From: Pseudobutyrivibrio ruminis
Lineage (GTDB): Bacteria; Bacillota; Clostridia; Lachnospirales; Lachnospiraceae
Length of the DNA stretch: 64,000 nucleotides
Assembly (NCBI RefSeq): GCF_015057245.1
Contig: NZ_SVET01000005.1
Span: 124,001 to 188,000 of the forward strand
Reading direction: 5' to 3'
Position numbers and translations under genes: made by a program. Positions 10,201-17,691 of this stretch are shown piece by piece. Positions within the stretch are counted from its first letter, which is position 1. Each line of letters opens with the position of its first letter. Under the pieces are notes generated by a model that saw only the letters and a list, made by a program, of their open reading frames with translations, was not told the origin of the DNA and did not search any database.

Positions 10201-10890
10201 GTTACAAACTCTGAAACAGGTGATGTAGAGAAGTACTTAATTCCTTACGGATCACGTATCAAGGTTATTTCAGGTCAGGAACTTGAAGCTGGTGATGAGC
10301 TTACAGAAGGTTCTGTAAACCCACACGATATCCTTGCAATCAAGGGTAAGTCAGCTGTTCAGGATTACCTCATCCGTGAAGTACAGCGTGTTTACCGTTT
10401 ACAGGGTGTTGATATCAACGATAAGCATATCGAAGTTCTTTGCCGTCAGATGTTAAAGCGTATCAGAGTTGACGAGGCTGGTGATACAGGATTTATGCCT
10501 GGTTCACTTGTAGACTGGCTTGACTTTGAAGAAGCTAACGAGCAGATGGAGGCAGAAGGTAAGGAAGTTGCTACTGGTACACAGGAACTCCTCGGTATCA
10601 CAAAGGCAGCCCTTGCTACTAACTCATTCCTTTCAGCAGCTTCATTCCAGGAGACAACAAAGGTTCTTACTGATGCAGCTATTAAGGGTAAGGTTGATCC
10701 ACTTAACGGACTTAAAGAGAACGTTATCATCGGTCGCTTAATCCCTGCTGGTACAGGTATGAAGAGATATTCAAACATTCCTCTTTCAACAGACAATCAG
10801 CTTGCAGATGCAGCAATGTCTACAGAAGAGTTCGAAGGCGAAGCTAATGGTGCAGAAGCACTTTCAGATGAGCTTGTAGATGTAGAATAA
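7219..10890 (+). CDS. rpoC: DNA-directed RNA polymerase beta' subunit
   Basis: The product is 1223 aa. The N-terminal zinc site reads CHCG then CDRCG (near residues 60-80). The catalytic Mg-binding loop [12 protein letters not shown] is intact, and the second zinc site [13 protein letters not shown] lies near residue 890. The region [21 protein letters not shown] marks the trigger-loop area. It is the largest core polymerase subunit and forms the active centre with RpoB. It ends at a strong terminator at 10902-10933. Confidence 0.97.
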   Translation: [1223 protein letters not shown]

Positions 10891-10901
10891 TAAAAATATA
10901 T

Positions 10902-10933
10902 AAAAGACCTTGGCATTGCCAGGGTCTTTTTTT
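10902..10933 (+). terminator. Intrinsic terminator after rpoC
   Basis: The hairpin AAAGACCTTGGCA/TGCCAGGGTCTTT has a short loop and is followed by T7. Confidence 0.88.
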
Positions 10934-10946
10934 CACATTTTTAACC

Positions 10947-10975
10947 TTGACATAATGAAATTAAGGAAATATAAT
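10947..10975 (+). promoter_or_regulatory. Strong promoter of the rpsL-rpsG-fusA operon
   Basis: TTGACA (10947-10952) and TATAAT (10970-10975) are separated by 17 nt, a perfect sigma-A consensus. The roughly 65-nt leader carries a small AATAGG/CCTATT hairpin followed by T residues (about 10990-11015), which could act as a weak attenuator. Confidence 0.88.
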
Positions 10976-11046
10976 GTTCTAGCATGCGCTAATAGGATAT
11001 TTATGCCTATTTTTGCGTAAAGAAATAAATTAGGAGGTAAAAAAGA

Positions 11047-11466
11047 ATGCCAACATTCAACCAGCTAGTTAGAAAAGGTCGTCAGACATCTGTAAAGAAG
11101 TCTACAGCACCAGCACTTCAGAGAGGTTACAATTCTCTTAAGAAGAAGCCTACAAACACTTCTTCTCCACAGAAGCGTGGTGTATGTACAGCTGTTAAGA
11201 CAGCTACACCTAAGAAGCCTAACTCAGCTCTTCGTAAGATTGCCAGAGTTCGTCTTTCAAACGGAATCGAAGTAACATCATACATTCCAGGCGAAGGTCA
11301 CAATCTTCAGGAGCATAGCGTTGTTTTGATTCGTGGTGGTCGTGTTAAGGATTTACCTGGTACACGTTATCACGTAATCAGAGGTACTCTTGATACAGCC
11401 GGCGTTGCAAACCGCAAGCAGGGACGTTCAAAGTACGGCGCTAAGAGACCTAAGGATGCTAAGTAA
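11047..11466 (+). CDS. rpsL: 30S ribosomal protein S12
   Basis: The product is 139 aa. It begins MPTFNQLVRKGRQTSVKKST and contains TATPKKPNSALRK and GGRVKDLPGTRYH, the two loops where streptomycin-resistance changes occur; both look wild type. S12 sits in the decoding centre. An AGGAGGT site precedes the ATG. It is the first gene of the str-type operon. Confidence 0.97.
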   Translation: MPTFNQLVRKGRQTSVKKSTAPALQRGYNSLKKKPTNTSSPQKRGVCTAVKTATPKKPNSALRKIARVRLSNGIEVTSYIPGEGHNLQEHSVVLIRGGRVKDLPGTRYHVIRGTLDTAGVANRKQGRSKYGAKRPKDAK

Positions 11467-11615
11467 AATAGCGTAAAGGCTTAGGAAATTTATTGTATAT
11501 CACAAAAATTTGGTTAATGTTGTTATTTTTTCTCTATAGAATAAATAATGCATGAACACAAGTAAATTTGTGAGTACCGTTGATCTAACAAATTTTAGTT
11601 AAGGAGGGAAGTATC

Positions 11616-12086
11616 GTGCCAAGAAAAGGACATACTCAAAAAAGAGACGTTTTGGCAGATCCTATATACAATAGCAAAGTAGTTACAAAGCTTATCAACA
11701 ACATCATGCTTGATGGTAAGAAGGGTGTAGCTCAGAAGATTGTATATGGTGCATTTGGCAAAGTCGAGGAAAAGACTGGAAGACCTGCACTTGAGGTTTT
11801 CGAGGAAGCTATGAACAACGTTATGCCTGTACTTGAGGTAAAGGCTAGACGTATCGGTGGTGCTACATATCAGGTACCTATCGAAGTAAGACCAGATCGT
11901 CGTCAGGCCCTTGGCCTTAGATGGCTCACAATGTTCTCACGTACACGTACAGAGAAGACAATGGAAGAGCGTCTTGCAAACGAGATCATGGATGCAGCTG
12001 GAAACACAGGTTCAGCTGTTAAGAGAAAAGAAGAAATGCATAGAATGGCAGAAGCTAATAAGGCATTTGCTCATTACAGATTCTAA
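11616..12086 (+). CDS. rpsG: 30S ribosomal protein S7
   Basis: The product is 156 aa with a GTG start after AAGGAGGGAAG. It reads MPRKGHTQKRDVLADPIYNS and contains RRIGGATYQVPIEVRPDRRQ, the S7 signature. It nucleates assembly of the 30S head. The 149-nt gap after rpsL carries a small CACAA/TTGTG hairpin and no clear terminator. In E. coli the equivalent rpsL-rpsG spacer is bound by S7 for feedback; whether this one is used that way is unknown. Confidence 0.97.
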   Translation: MPRKGHTQKRDVLADPIYNSKVVTKLINNIMLDGKKGVAQKIVYGAFGKVEEKTGRPALEVFEEAMNNVMPVLEVKARRIGGATYQVPIEVRPDRRQALGLRWLTMFSRTRTEKTMEERLANEIMDAAGNTGSAVKRKEEMHRMAEANKAFAHYRF

Positions 12087-12101
12087 TAGGAGGGACAAAC
12101 A

Positions 12102-14219
12102 GTGGCAGGAAGAGAATATCCACTTGAGCGTACCAGAAATATTGGTATTATGGCTCATATCGATGCCGGAAAGACTACACTTACAGAGCGTATTCTTTAC
12201 TATACTGGTGTTAACTACAAGATCGGTGATACTCACGAAGGTACTGCAACCATGGACTGGATGGAGCAGGAAGCTGAGAGAGGTATCACAATTACTTCAG
12301 CTGCTACAACATGTCACTGGACTGAGCAGGAAAACTGCAAGCCTAAGAAGGGTGCTCTTGAGCACCGTATCAATATCATTGATACACCAGGCCACGTAGA
12401 CTTTACTGTTGAGGTTGAGCGTTCCCTTCGTGTACTTGATGGCGCCGTTGGTGTCTTCTGTGCAAAGGGTGGCGTTGAGCCACAGTCAGAGAATGTTTGG
12501 AGACAGGCTGACACATATAACGTACCAAGAATGGCTTTCATCAATAAGATGGATATCCTTGGTGCAAACTTCTACGGAGCTGTTGATCAGATCCGTGATA
12601 GACTTAAGAAGAACGCTATCGTTCTTCAGCTTCCAATCGGTAAGGAAGATGATTTCCAGGGAATCATCGATCTTTTCGAGATGAAAGCATACATCTATAA
12701 CGATGATAAGGGTGATGATATTTCTATCACAGACATCCCAGCTGATATGGCTGATGATGCTGAGCTTTATCATACAGAACTCGTTGAGAAGATCTGTGAG
12801 TTAGATGATGATCTTATGATGGCTTATCTTGAGGGTGAGGAGCCTTCTATCGATGAGCTTAAGGCTGTACTTCGTAAGGCAACTTGCGAATGTAAGGCTA
12901 TCCCAGTATGCTGTGGATCTGCATATAGAAACAAGGGTGTTCAGAAGCTTCTTGATGCTATCCTTGAGTTCATGCCAGCTCCTACAGACGTACCAGCTAT
13001 TCAGGGTACAGACTTAGATGGTAACCCAGTTGAGAAGCACTCATCAGATGATGAGCCATTCGCAGCTTTAGCTTTCAAGATTATGGCTGATCCATTCGTT
13101 GGAAAGCTCGCATTTATCCGTGTATACTCAGGTACATTGAACTCAGGTTCATACTGCCTTAACGCTACAAAGGATAAGAAGGAGCGTGTTGGTCGTATTC
13201 TTCAGATGCACGCTAACAAGCGTACAGAGTTAGACAAGGTTTATTCTGGTGATATCGCAGCTGTTGTAGGTCTTAAGTTTACAACAACTGGTGATACAAT
13301 CTGCGATGAGCAGCATCCAGTAATCCTTGAGTCTATGGAATTCCCAGAGCCAGTTATCGAGCTTGCTATCGAGCCTAAGACTAAGGCTGGACAGCAGAAG
13401 ATGGGCGAAGCTCTTGCAAAGCTTGCTGAAGAGGATCCTACATTCCGTCAGCATACTGATCAGGAGACAGGCCAGACTATCATCGCTGGTATGGGTGAGC
13501 TTCACCTTGAAATCATTGTTGATCGTCTTCTTAGAGAGTTCAAGGTTGAGGCTAACGTTGGTGCACCTCAGGTTGCATACAAAGAGACATTTACAAAGGC
13601 AGTTGATCAGGAATACAAGTATGCTAAGCAGTCTGGTGGACGTGGTCAGTACGGTCATTGTAAGGTTAGATTTACTCCAATTGATGCTAACGCTGAAGAG
13701 ACATTCAGATTTAAGTCTTCAGTAGTTGGTGGTGCTATTCCTAAGGAATACATCCCATCTGTTGGTGAGGGTATCGAGGAAGCAGCTAAGGCTGGTATCC
13801 TTTGCGGATTCCCTGTTCTTGGTGTAGAAGCAGACGTTTACGATGGTTCTTACCATGAAGTCGATTCATCAGAAATGGCATTCCACATTGCAGGTTCAAT
13901 GTGCTTCAAGGAAGCTATGGCTAAGGCCGCTCCAGTTCTTCTTGAGCCAATCATGAAGGTTGAAGTAACAATGCCTGAGGAATACATGGGTGATGTAATC
14001 GGATCACTTAACGCAAAGCGTGGTCAGATCCAGTCAATGGATGACCTTGGCGGCGGCAAGATTGTTAGAGCACTTGTTCCACTTGCAGAGATGTTCGGAT
14101 ACTCAACAGAGCTTCGTTCATCTACACAGGGACGTGGTAACTACTCAATGTTCTTCGAGAAGTATGAGCCAGTTCCAAAGAACGTTCAGGAGCAGATCAT
14201 CTCTAACCACGCAAAATAA
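12102..14219 (+). CDS. fusA: Translation elongation factor G
   Basis: The product is 705 aa with a GTG start. The GTPase domain is intact: AHIDAGKTTLTER (P-loop), IDTPGHVDF (G3), NKMD (G4). Domains II-V follow, including GMGELHLEIIVDRL and PILEP-like LLEPIMKVEV. It drives ribosomal translocation and, with RRF, recycling. It lies 15 nt downstream of rpsG in the same operon. A small insertion relative to short EF-G forms lies between ATTCHW and the G3 motif (about residues 71-88). Confidence 0.96.
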   Translation: MAGREYPLERTRNIGIMAHIDAGKTTLTERILYYTGVNYKIGDTHEGTATMDWMEQEAERGITITSAATTCHWTEQENCKPKKGALEHRINIIDTPGHVDFTVEVERSLRVLDGAVGVFCAKGGVEPQSENVWRQADTYNVPRMAFINKMDILGANFYGAVDQIRDRLKKNAIVLQLPIGKEDDFQGIIDLFEMKAYIYNDDKGDDISITDIPADMADDAELYHTELVEKICELDDDLMMAYLEGEEPSIDELKAVLRKATCECKAIPVCCGSAYRNKGVQKLLDAILEFMPAPTDVPAIQGTDLDGNPVEKHSSDDEPFAALAFKIMADPFVGKLAFIRVYSGTLNSGSYCLNATKDKKERVGRILQMHANKRTELDKVYSGDIAAVVGLKFTTTGDTICDEQHPVILESMEFPEPVIELAIEPKTKAGQQKMGEALAKLAEEDPTFRQHTDQETGQTIIAGMGELHLEIIVDRLLREFKVEANVGAPQVAYKETFTKAVDQEYKYAKQSGGRGQYGHCKVRFTPIDANAEETFRFKSSVVGGAIPKEYIPSVGEGIEEAAKAGILCGFPVLGVEADVYDGSYHEVDSSEMAFHIAGSMCFKEAMAKAAPVLLEPIMKVEVTMPEEYMGDVIGSLNAKRGQIQSMDDLGGGKIVRALVPLAEMFGYSTELRSSTQGRGNYSMFFEKYEPVPKNVQEQIISNHAK

Positions 14220-14230
14220 AACATAAATAG

Positions 14231-14274
14231 TTGAAAACTCTCAGTATTTTCGATATAATCGAGATACTGAGAGT
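14231..14274 (+). promoter_or_regulatory. tuf promoter embedded in a long palindrome
   Basis: TTGAAA (14231-14236) and TATAAT (14254-14259) with a 17-nt spacer form a good promoter. The 11-bp arms ACTCTCAGTAT (14237-14247) and ATACTGAGAGT (14264-14274) flank the -10 box, so the left arm is the promoter spacer and the right arm covers the predicted start site. No T-run follows, so it is a poor terminator. Confidence 0.7.
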
Positions 14275-14327
14275 ATAGAACTAACTTTGCCCAAATAGGG
14301 GCAGTATATTAAGGAGGATTTTTAAAA

Positions 14328-15515
14328 ATGGCAAAAGAGCATTTTGACAGAACCAAACCACATTGTAACATCGGTACTATCGGACACGTAGATCACGGTA
14401 AAACAACTCTTACAGCAGCTATCACAAAGGTACTTGCTGAGCGTGTAGCTGGTAACGCTAAGGTAGATTTCGAGAACATCGATAAGGCTCCAGAAGAGCG
14501 TGAAAGAGGTATCACAATTTCTACAGCTCACGTTGAGTATCAGACAGAGAAGAGACATTACGCACACGTTGACTGCCCAGGCCATGCTGATTATGTAAAG
14601 AACATGATCACTGGTGCTGCTCAGATGGATGGCGCTATCCTTGTAGTAGCTGCAACTGACGGTGTTATGGCTCAGACAAAGGAGCACATCCTTCTTTCTC
14701 GTCAGGTAGGTGTACCTTACATCGTTGTATTCCTTAACAAGTGTGATATGGTTGATGATGAGGAGCTTATCGAGCTCGTAGAGATGGAAGTTACAGAGCA
14801 GCTTGAAGAGTATGACTTCAATGATTGCCCAATCATTAAGGGTTCAGCTCTTAAGGCTCTTGAGGATCCAAACGGCGAGTGGGGCGACAAGATCATGGAA
14901 CTTATGGATACTGTTGATTCTTACATCCCAGATCCACAGCGTGAGACAGATAAGCCATTCCTTATGCCAGTAGAGGACGTATTCACAATCACAGGTCGTG
15001 GTACTGTTGCTACAGGTAGAGTAGAGCGTGGTGTTCTTCACCTTAACGACGAACTTGAAATCATCGGTATCAAGGAAGATACACAGAAGACTGTTGTAAC
15101 TGGTATCGAGATGTTCCGTAAGCTTCTTGATGAGGCTCAGGCTGGTGATAACATCGGTGCACTTCTTCGTGGTGTTAACCGTGACCAGATCCAGCGTGGA
15201 CAGGTACTTGCTAAGCCAGGTACTGTAACATGCCACACAAAGTTTACAGCTCAGGTTTACGTTCTTACAAAGGATGAAGGTGGTCGTCATACTCCATTCT
15301 TCAACAACTATCGTCCACAGTTCTACTTCAGAACAACAGACGTTACAGGTGTTTGCGAGCTTCCAGCAGGTACAGAGATGTGCATGCCTGGCGATAACGT
15401 AGAGATGACAATCGAGCTCATCCACCCAATCGCTATGGAGCAGGGTCTTACATTCGCTATCCGTGAGGGTGGTAGAACAGTAGGTTCTGGTCGTGTTGCT
15501 ACAATCATCGAATAA
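14328..15515 (+). CDS. tuf: Translation elongation factor Tu
   Basis: The product is 395 aa. GTPase motifs are GHVDHGKTTL, DCPGHADYVKNM and NKCD. Domains II and III follow (GRGTVATGRVERG, PAGTEMCMPGDN). It delivers aminoacyl-tRNA to the ribosome. An AAGGAGG site lies upstream. It has its own promoter 60-100 nt upstream and a strong terminator downstream. Confidence 0.97.
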   Translation: MAKEHFDRTKPHCNIGTIGHVDHGKTTLTAAITKVLAERVAGNAKVDFENIDKAPEERERGITISTAHVEYQTEKRHYAHVDCPGHADYVKNMITGAAQMDGAILVVAATDGVMAQTKEHILLSRQVGVPYIVVFLNKCDMVDDEELIELVEMEVTEQLEEYDFNDCPIIKGSALKALEDPNGEWGDKIMELMDTVDSYIPDPQRETDKPFLMPVEDVFTITGRGTVATGRVERGVLHLNDELEIIGIKEDTQKTVVTGIEMFRKLLDEAQAGDNIGALLRGVNRDQIQRGQVLAKPGTVTCHTKFTAQVYVLTKDEGGRHTPFFNNYRPQFYFRTTDVTGVCELPAGTEMCMPGDNVEMTIELIHPIAMEQGLTFAIREGGRTVGSGRVATIIE

Positions 15516-15550
15516 TTTCGAGCGAACAGCCCAACCCAAATAGTAAAATC

Positions 15551-15585
15551 AAGGCTTCCGAGGATTTCTTCGGGAGCCTTTTTTC
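15551..15585 (+). terminator. Intrinsic terminator after tuf
   Basis: The hairpin AAGGCTTCCG/CGGGAGCCTT with a 10-nt loop is followed by TTTT. It marks the end of the conserved block. Confidence 0.85.
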
Positions 15586-15624
15586 ATGCGAAAATAGGAA
15601 AACGGAGTTAGTAAAAAAAAGTGT

Positions 15625-15669
15625 CTGGTACTATTCTGGTACTATTTTTAGAAGGTTTAGTACCAGAAC
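15625..15669. repeat. Candidate attL: clustered GGTACTA repeats
   Basis: CTGGTACTATT occurs twice in tandem (15625-15635, 15636-15646), and an inverted copy TAGTACCAG ends at 15667. The 17 bp TGGTACTATTCTGGTAC (15626-15642) matches 28478-28494 with a single difference. It sits between the tuf terminator and the terminator of the element repressor, where the left end of the element should be. Confidence 0.45.
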
Positions 15670-15673
15670 ATAA

Positions 15674-15708
15674 TAAAAAAGACTTCTTCTCTATGAGAAA
15701 AAGCCTTA
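15674..15708 (-). terminator. Terminator of the element repressor gene
   Basis: On the minus strand a hairpin (GGCTTTTTCTC pairing imperfectly with GAGAAGAAGTC) is followed by six T residues, immediately downstream of the repressor stop. Confidence 0.6.
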
Positions 15709-15715
15709 AAAACAA

Positions 15716-16195
15716 TTACCATTTCTTTATATTTTTTATTTCTTCTGCACGTTTTGGATCACGATGATATTGGAGTTTTACTTTTATAGTATCAACTATT
15801 TCATTACGTGCTTCATCATCAAGCTGGTAGAAAGATGTTAATAGATTATCTACATCAGGCATAGCATTCTTCCCATATAACATCATTAAAGGATACATAG
15901 AATATAATAGATAATCTTTAACACGAGATTTATCTAATAATCCAGTGTGATCTTTTACAGTCATATAGATTTCATCTTCCTTTAATTCACCAGAGAATGG
16001 GCTTGCTGAGCATACTTCATTTACATCTACTCCGAGTTCATTAGCAATTCTTAAAGCATAATCAAATCTTATATTAGTATCTTTTTGGATTATTGAATAT
16101 AGTGTTGATGCTTTCAATCCAGAAGCTTTGGCAAGCTGTCTAACATTGGTGCCTTTAGCATCAATTAGTTCTTTTAAATTCTTTCCATCTCCCAT
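15716..16195 (-). CDS. Cro/CI-type repressor of the integrative element
   Basis: The product is 159 aa. Residues about 1-65 form an XRE-type helix-turn-helix (NLKELIDAKGTNVRQLAKAS, then GLKASTLYSII). The C-terminal part, with ELDDEAR-like helices, resembles the tail of short phage/ICE repressors. The start at 16195 is chosen because GGAGG lies 8 nt upstream; an in-frame ATG 5 codons earlier has no such site. It is divergent from the xis-int operon, and palindromic operators lie in the 200-bp spacer, so it probably represses integration and excision genes and itself. There is no protease domain, so inactivation must use another route. Confidence 0.8.
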   Translation of the reverse strand: MGDGKNLKELIDAKGTNVRQLAKASGLKASTLYSIIQKDTNIRFDYALRIANELGVDVNEVCSASPFSGELKEDEIYMTVKDHTGLLDKSRVKDYLLYSMYPLMMLYGKNAMPDVDNLLTSFYQLDDEARNEIVDTIKVKLQYHRDPKRAEEIKNIKKW

Positions 16196-16241
16196 TATTA
16201 ATACCTCCAATAATCAGTATTACAATAATTATTCTATCATA

Positions 16242-16360
16242 TTTACGAAAAACATAACAATGAAAAATATAAAAAGTAAAAATAAATTACGAAAATCGTA
16301 AATATAGTATTTACAAAATGAATAGCGAATGGTATATTAAATTTACGAAAATCGTAAATT
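16242..16360. promoter_or_regulatory. Repressor operators and divergent promoters
   Basis: Two palindromes share one core: TTACGA-AAA-TCGTAA at 16287-16301 and the 21-bp AATTTACGA-AAA-TCGTAAATT at 16340-16360. A half-site, TTTACGAAAA, lies at 16242-16251. The rightward promoter TTTACA (16310-16315), 17 nt, TATATT (16333-16338) is bracketed by the two full operators. A leftward promoter TTGTTA/TAGAAT (16260-16231) contains the half-site in its spacer. Confidence 0.8.
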
Positions 16361-16400
16361 ATAAAATTATGTACATAATAAATAGAGAAAGGAGAAGGTT

Positions 16401-16598
16401 ATGAAATCTAATTATATGATAGGCGTTGAAGAAGTATCTGCTGAATTAGGTGTTTCAAAGGGACATGCATATAAGGTAATTAGAGAGTTAAATGAAGAGT
16501 TGTCCAAACAAGGATTCATAGTCGTAGCAGGTAAAATTCCAAAAGCTTATTGGGAAACAAAGTTTTATGGATACAACACAATGAATGTAGCAATTTAA
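16401..16598 (+). CDS. xis: Small excisionase-like helix-turn-helix protein
   Basis: The product is 65 aa, preceded by AAAGGAGAAGG. Residues 7-35 (IGVEEVSAELGVSKGHAYKV) form a winged-helix/MerR-like DNA-binding unit, as in excisionases of Gram-positive integrative elements. It lies 10 nt upstream of the integrase and is driven by the repressor-controlled promoter. Known Xis proteins bend DNA to direct the integrase towards excision; that role here is inferred from fold and position. Confidence 0.7.
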   Translation: MKSNYMIGVEEVSAELGVSKGHAYKVIRELNEELSKQGFIVVAGKIPKAYWETKFYGYNTMNVAI

Positions 16599-16608
16599 GG
16601 AGGATAAA

Positions 16609-17691
16609 ATGCCAGCGTACAAAGACGATAATGGAATGTGGTTTTGTTCCTTCTATTACAAAGACTGGACAGGAGTCTCGAAGAAGAAGCATAAACGCAA
16701 CTTTAAAACGAAAAAAGAAGCACAACAATTTGAAGTGAACTTCAAGCTTGCAGCAAGAGCAGATATGTCTATGAGGTTAAAAGATTTTGTAGAAATCTAT
16801 TTCACAGACAAGGAGCATGAATTAAAAGCAAGAACAAAGAAAAATAAAAGGTATATGATTGATGCTTATGTAACAACGTACTTTGGGGGTAAAGCATTAA
16901 ATGAAATTTCACCTTCAGATATTATTGCTTGGCAAAATGATATCAAGAAGAATAATGATTTTTCGGAAGCATATCTAAGAATGTTACAAAATCAATTAAC
17001 TGCTTTATTTACTCATGCAGAGAGGATATATGGGTTAAAAGATAATCCTTGTAAGCGAGTAAAGAAGATGGGGTCATCTGATGATAGGAGTTTGGATTTC
17101 TGGACAATAGAAGAATATCAAAAGTTCATTGATACATTCGAACTTGGTTCAATGCATCGGTTGATTTTTGAGATATTGTTTTGGACAGGAATACGAGAAG
17201 GCGAGCTTTTAGCATTAACAAAGAATGATATAGATATTCCTCAGCATAAACTGAATATTACAAAGACGTATTACAGAGTAGATGGTGAGGATATTATCAC
17301 AACTCCAAAGACGCAAAACTCAGTGCGAAGTATTGACCTACCAAAATTCCTTGTTGAGGAAATATTGGATTATTATAAACGGTTGTATCGTTATCCTAAC
17401 AATGAAAGATTGTTTGGAATGACAGCAAAGGCACTACAGGAGTTAATGAAAAGGCATATCAAGAAAGTAGATGTAAAAAAGATTAGAGTCCATGATTTAA
17501 GGCATAGCCATTGTGCCTATCTGATTCATCATGGAGTACAGCCTTTAATTATCAAGGAGAGATTAGGGCATAAGGATATCAAGATTACACTAAATACCTA
17601 TGGACATCTATATCCTAACGAGCAACGAAAAGTAGCATCATTACTTGATAACTTGCAAAAGGAAAGGGGGAATAATGATTGCCAGTATTAA
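16609..17691 (+). CDS. int: Tyrosine recombinase/integrase
   Basis: The product is 360 aa. The N-terminal arm-binding domain (residues 1-45, Lys-rich) is followed by a SAM-like core-binding domain (about 55-150). The catalytic domain has R196 (GIREGE), the Lys of TPKTQNSVRS, H295 and R298 (HDLRH), H321 (LGHKD) and nucleophile Y331 (NTYGHLYP). All six family residues are present, so it should be active. It is in an operon with xis, and its 3' end overlaps the next gene by 13 nt. Confidence 0.93.
   Translation: MPAYKDDNGMWFCSFYYKDWTGVSKKKHKRNFKTKKEAQQFEVNFKLAARADMSMRLKDFVEIYFTDKEHELKARTKKNKRYMIDAYVTTYFGGKALNEISPSDIIAWQNDIKKNNDFSEAYLRMLQNQLTALFTHAERIYGLKDNPCKRVKKMGSSDDRSLDFWTIEEYQKFIDTFELGSMHRLIFEILFWTGIREGELLALTKNDIDIPQHKLNITKTYYRVDGEDIITTPKTQNSVRSIDLPKFLVEEILDYYKRLYRYPNNERLFGMTAKALQELMKRHIKKVDVKKIRVHDLRHSHCAYLIHHGVQPLIIKERLGHKDIKITLNTYGHLYPNEQRKVASLLDNLQKERGNNDCQY

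Noticed and set aside
11467..11615. Separate promoter for rpsG
   Set aside because: TATAGAAT-like sequences are present, but no -35 box at a usable distance was found; transcription from the rpsL promoter is sufficient.
14844..15539. 231-aa open frame on the minus strand opposite tuf
   Set aside because: It is a codon-bias shadow of a highly expressed gene; the Cys/Thr/Leu-rich translation has no ribosome site or domain.
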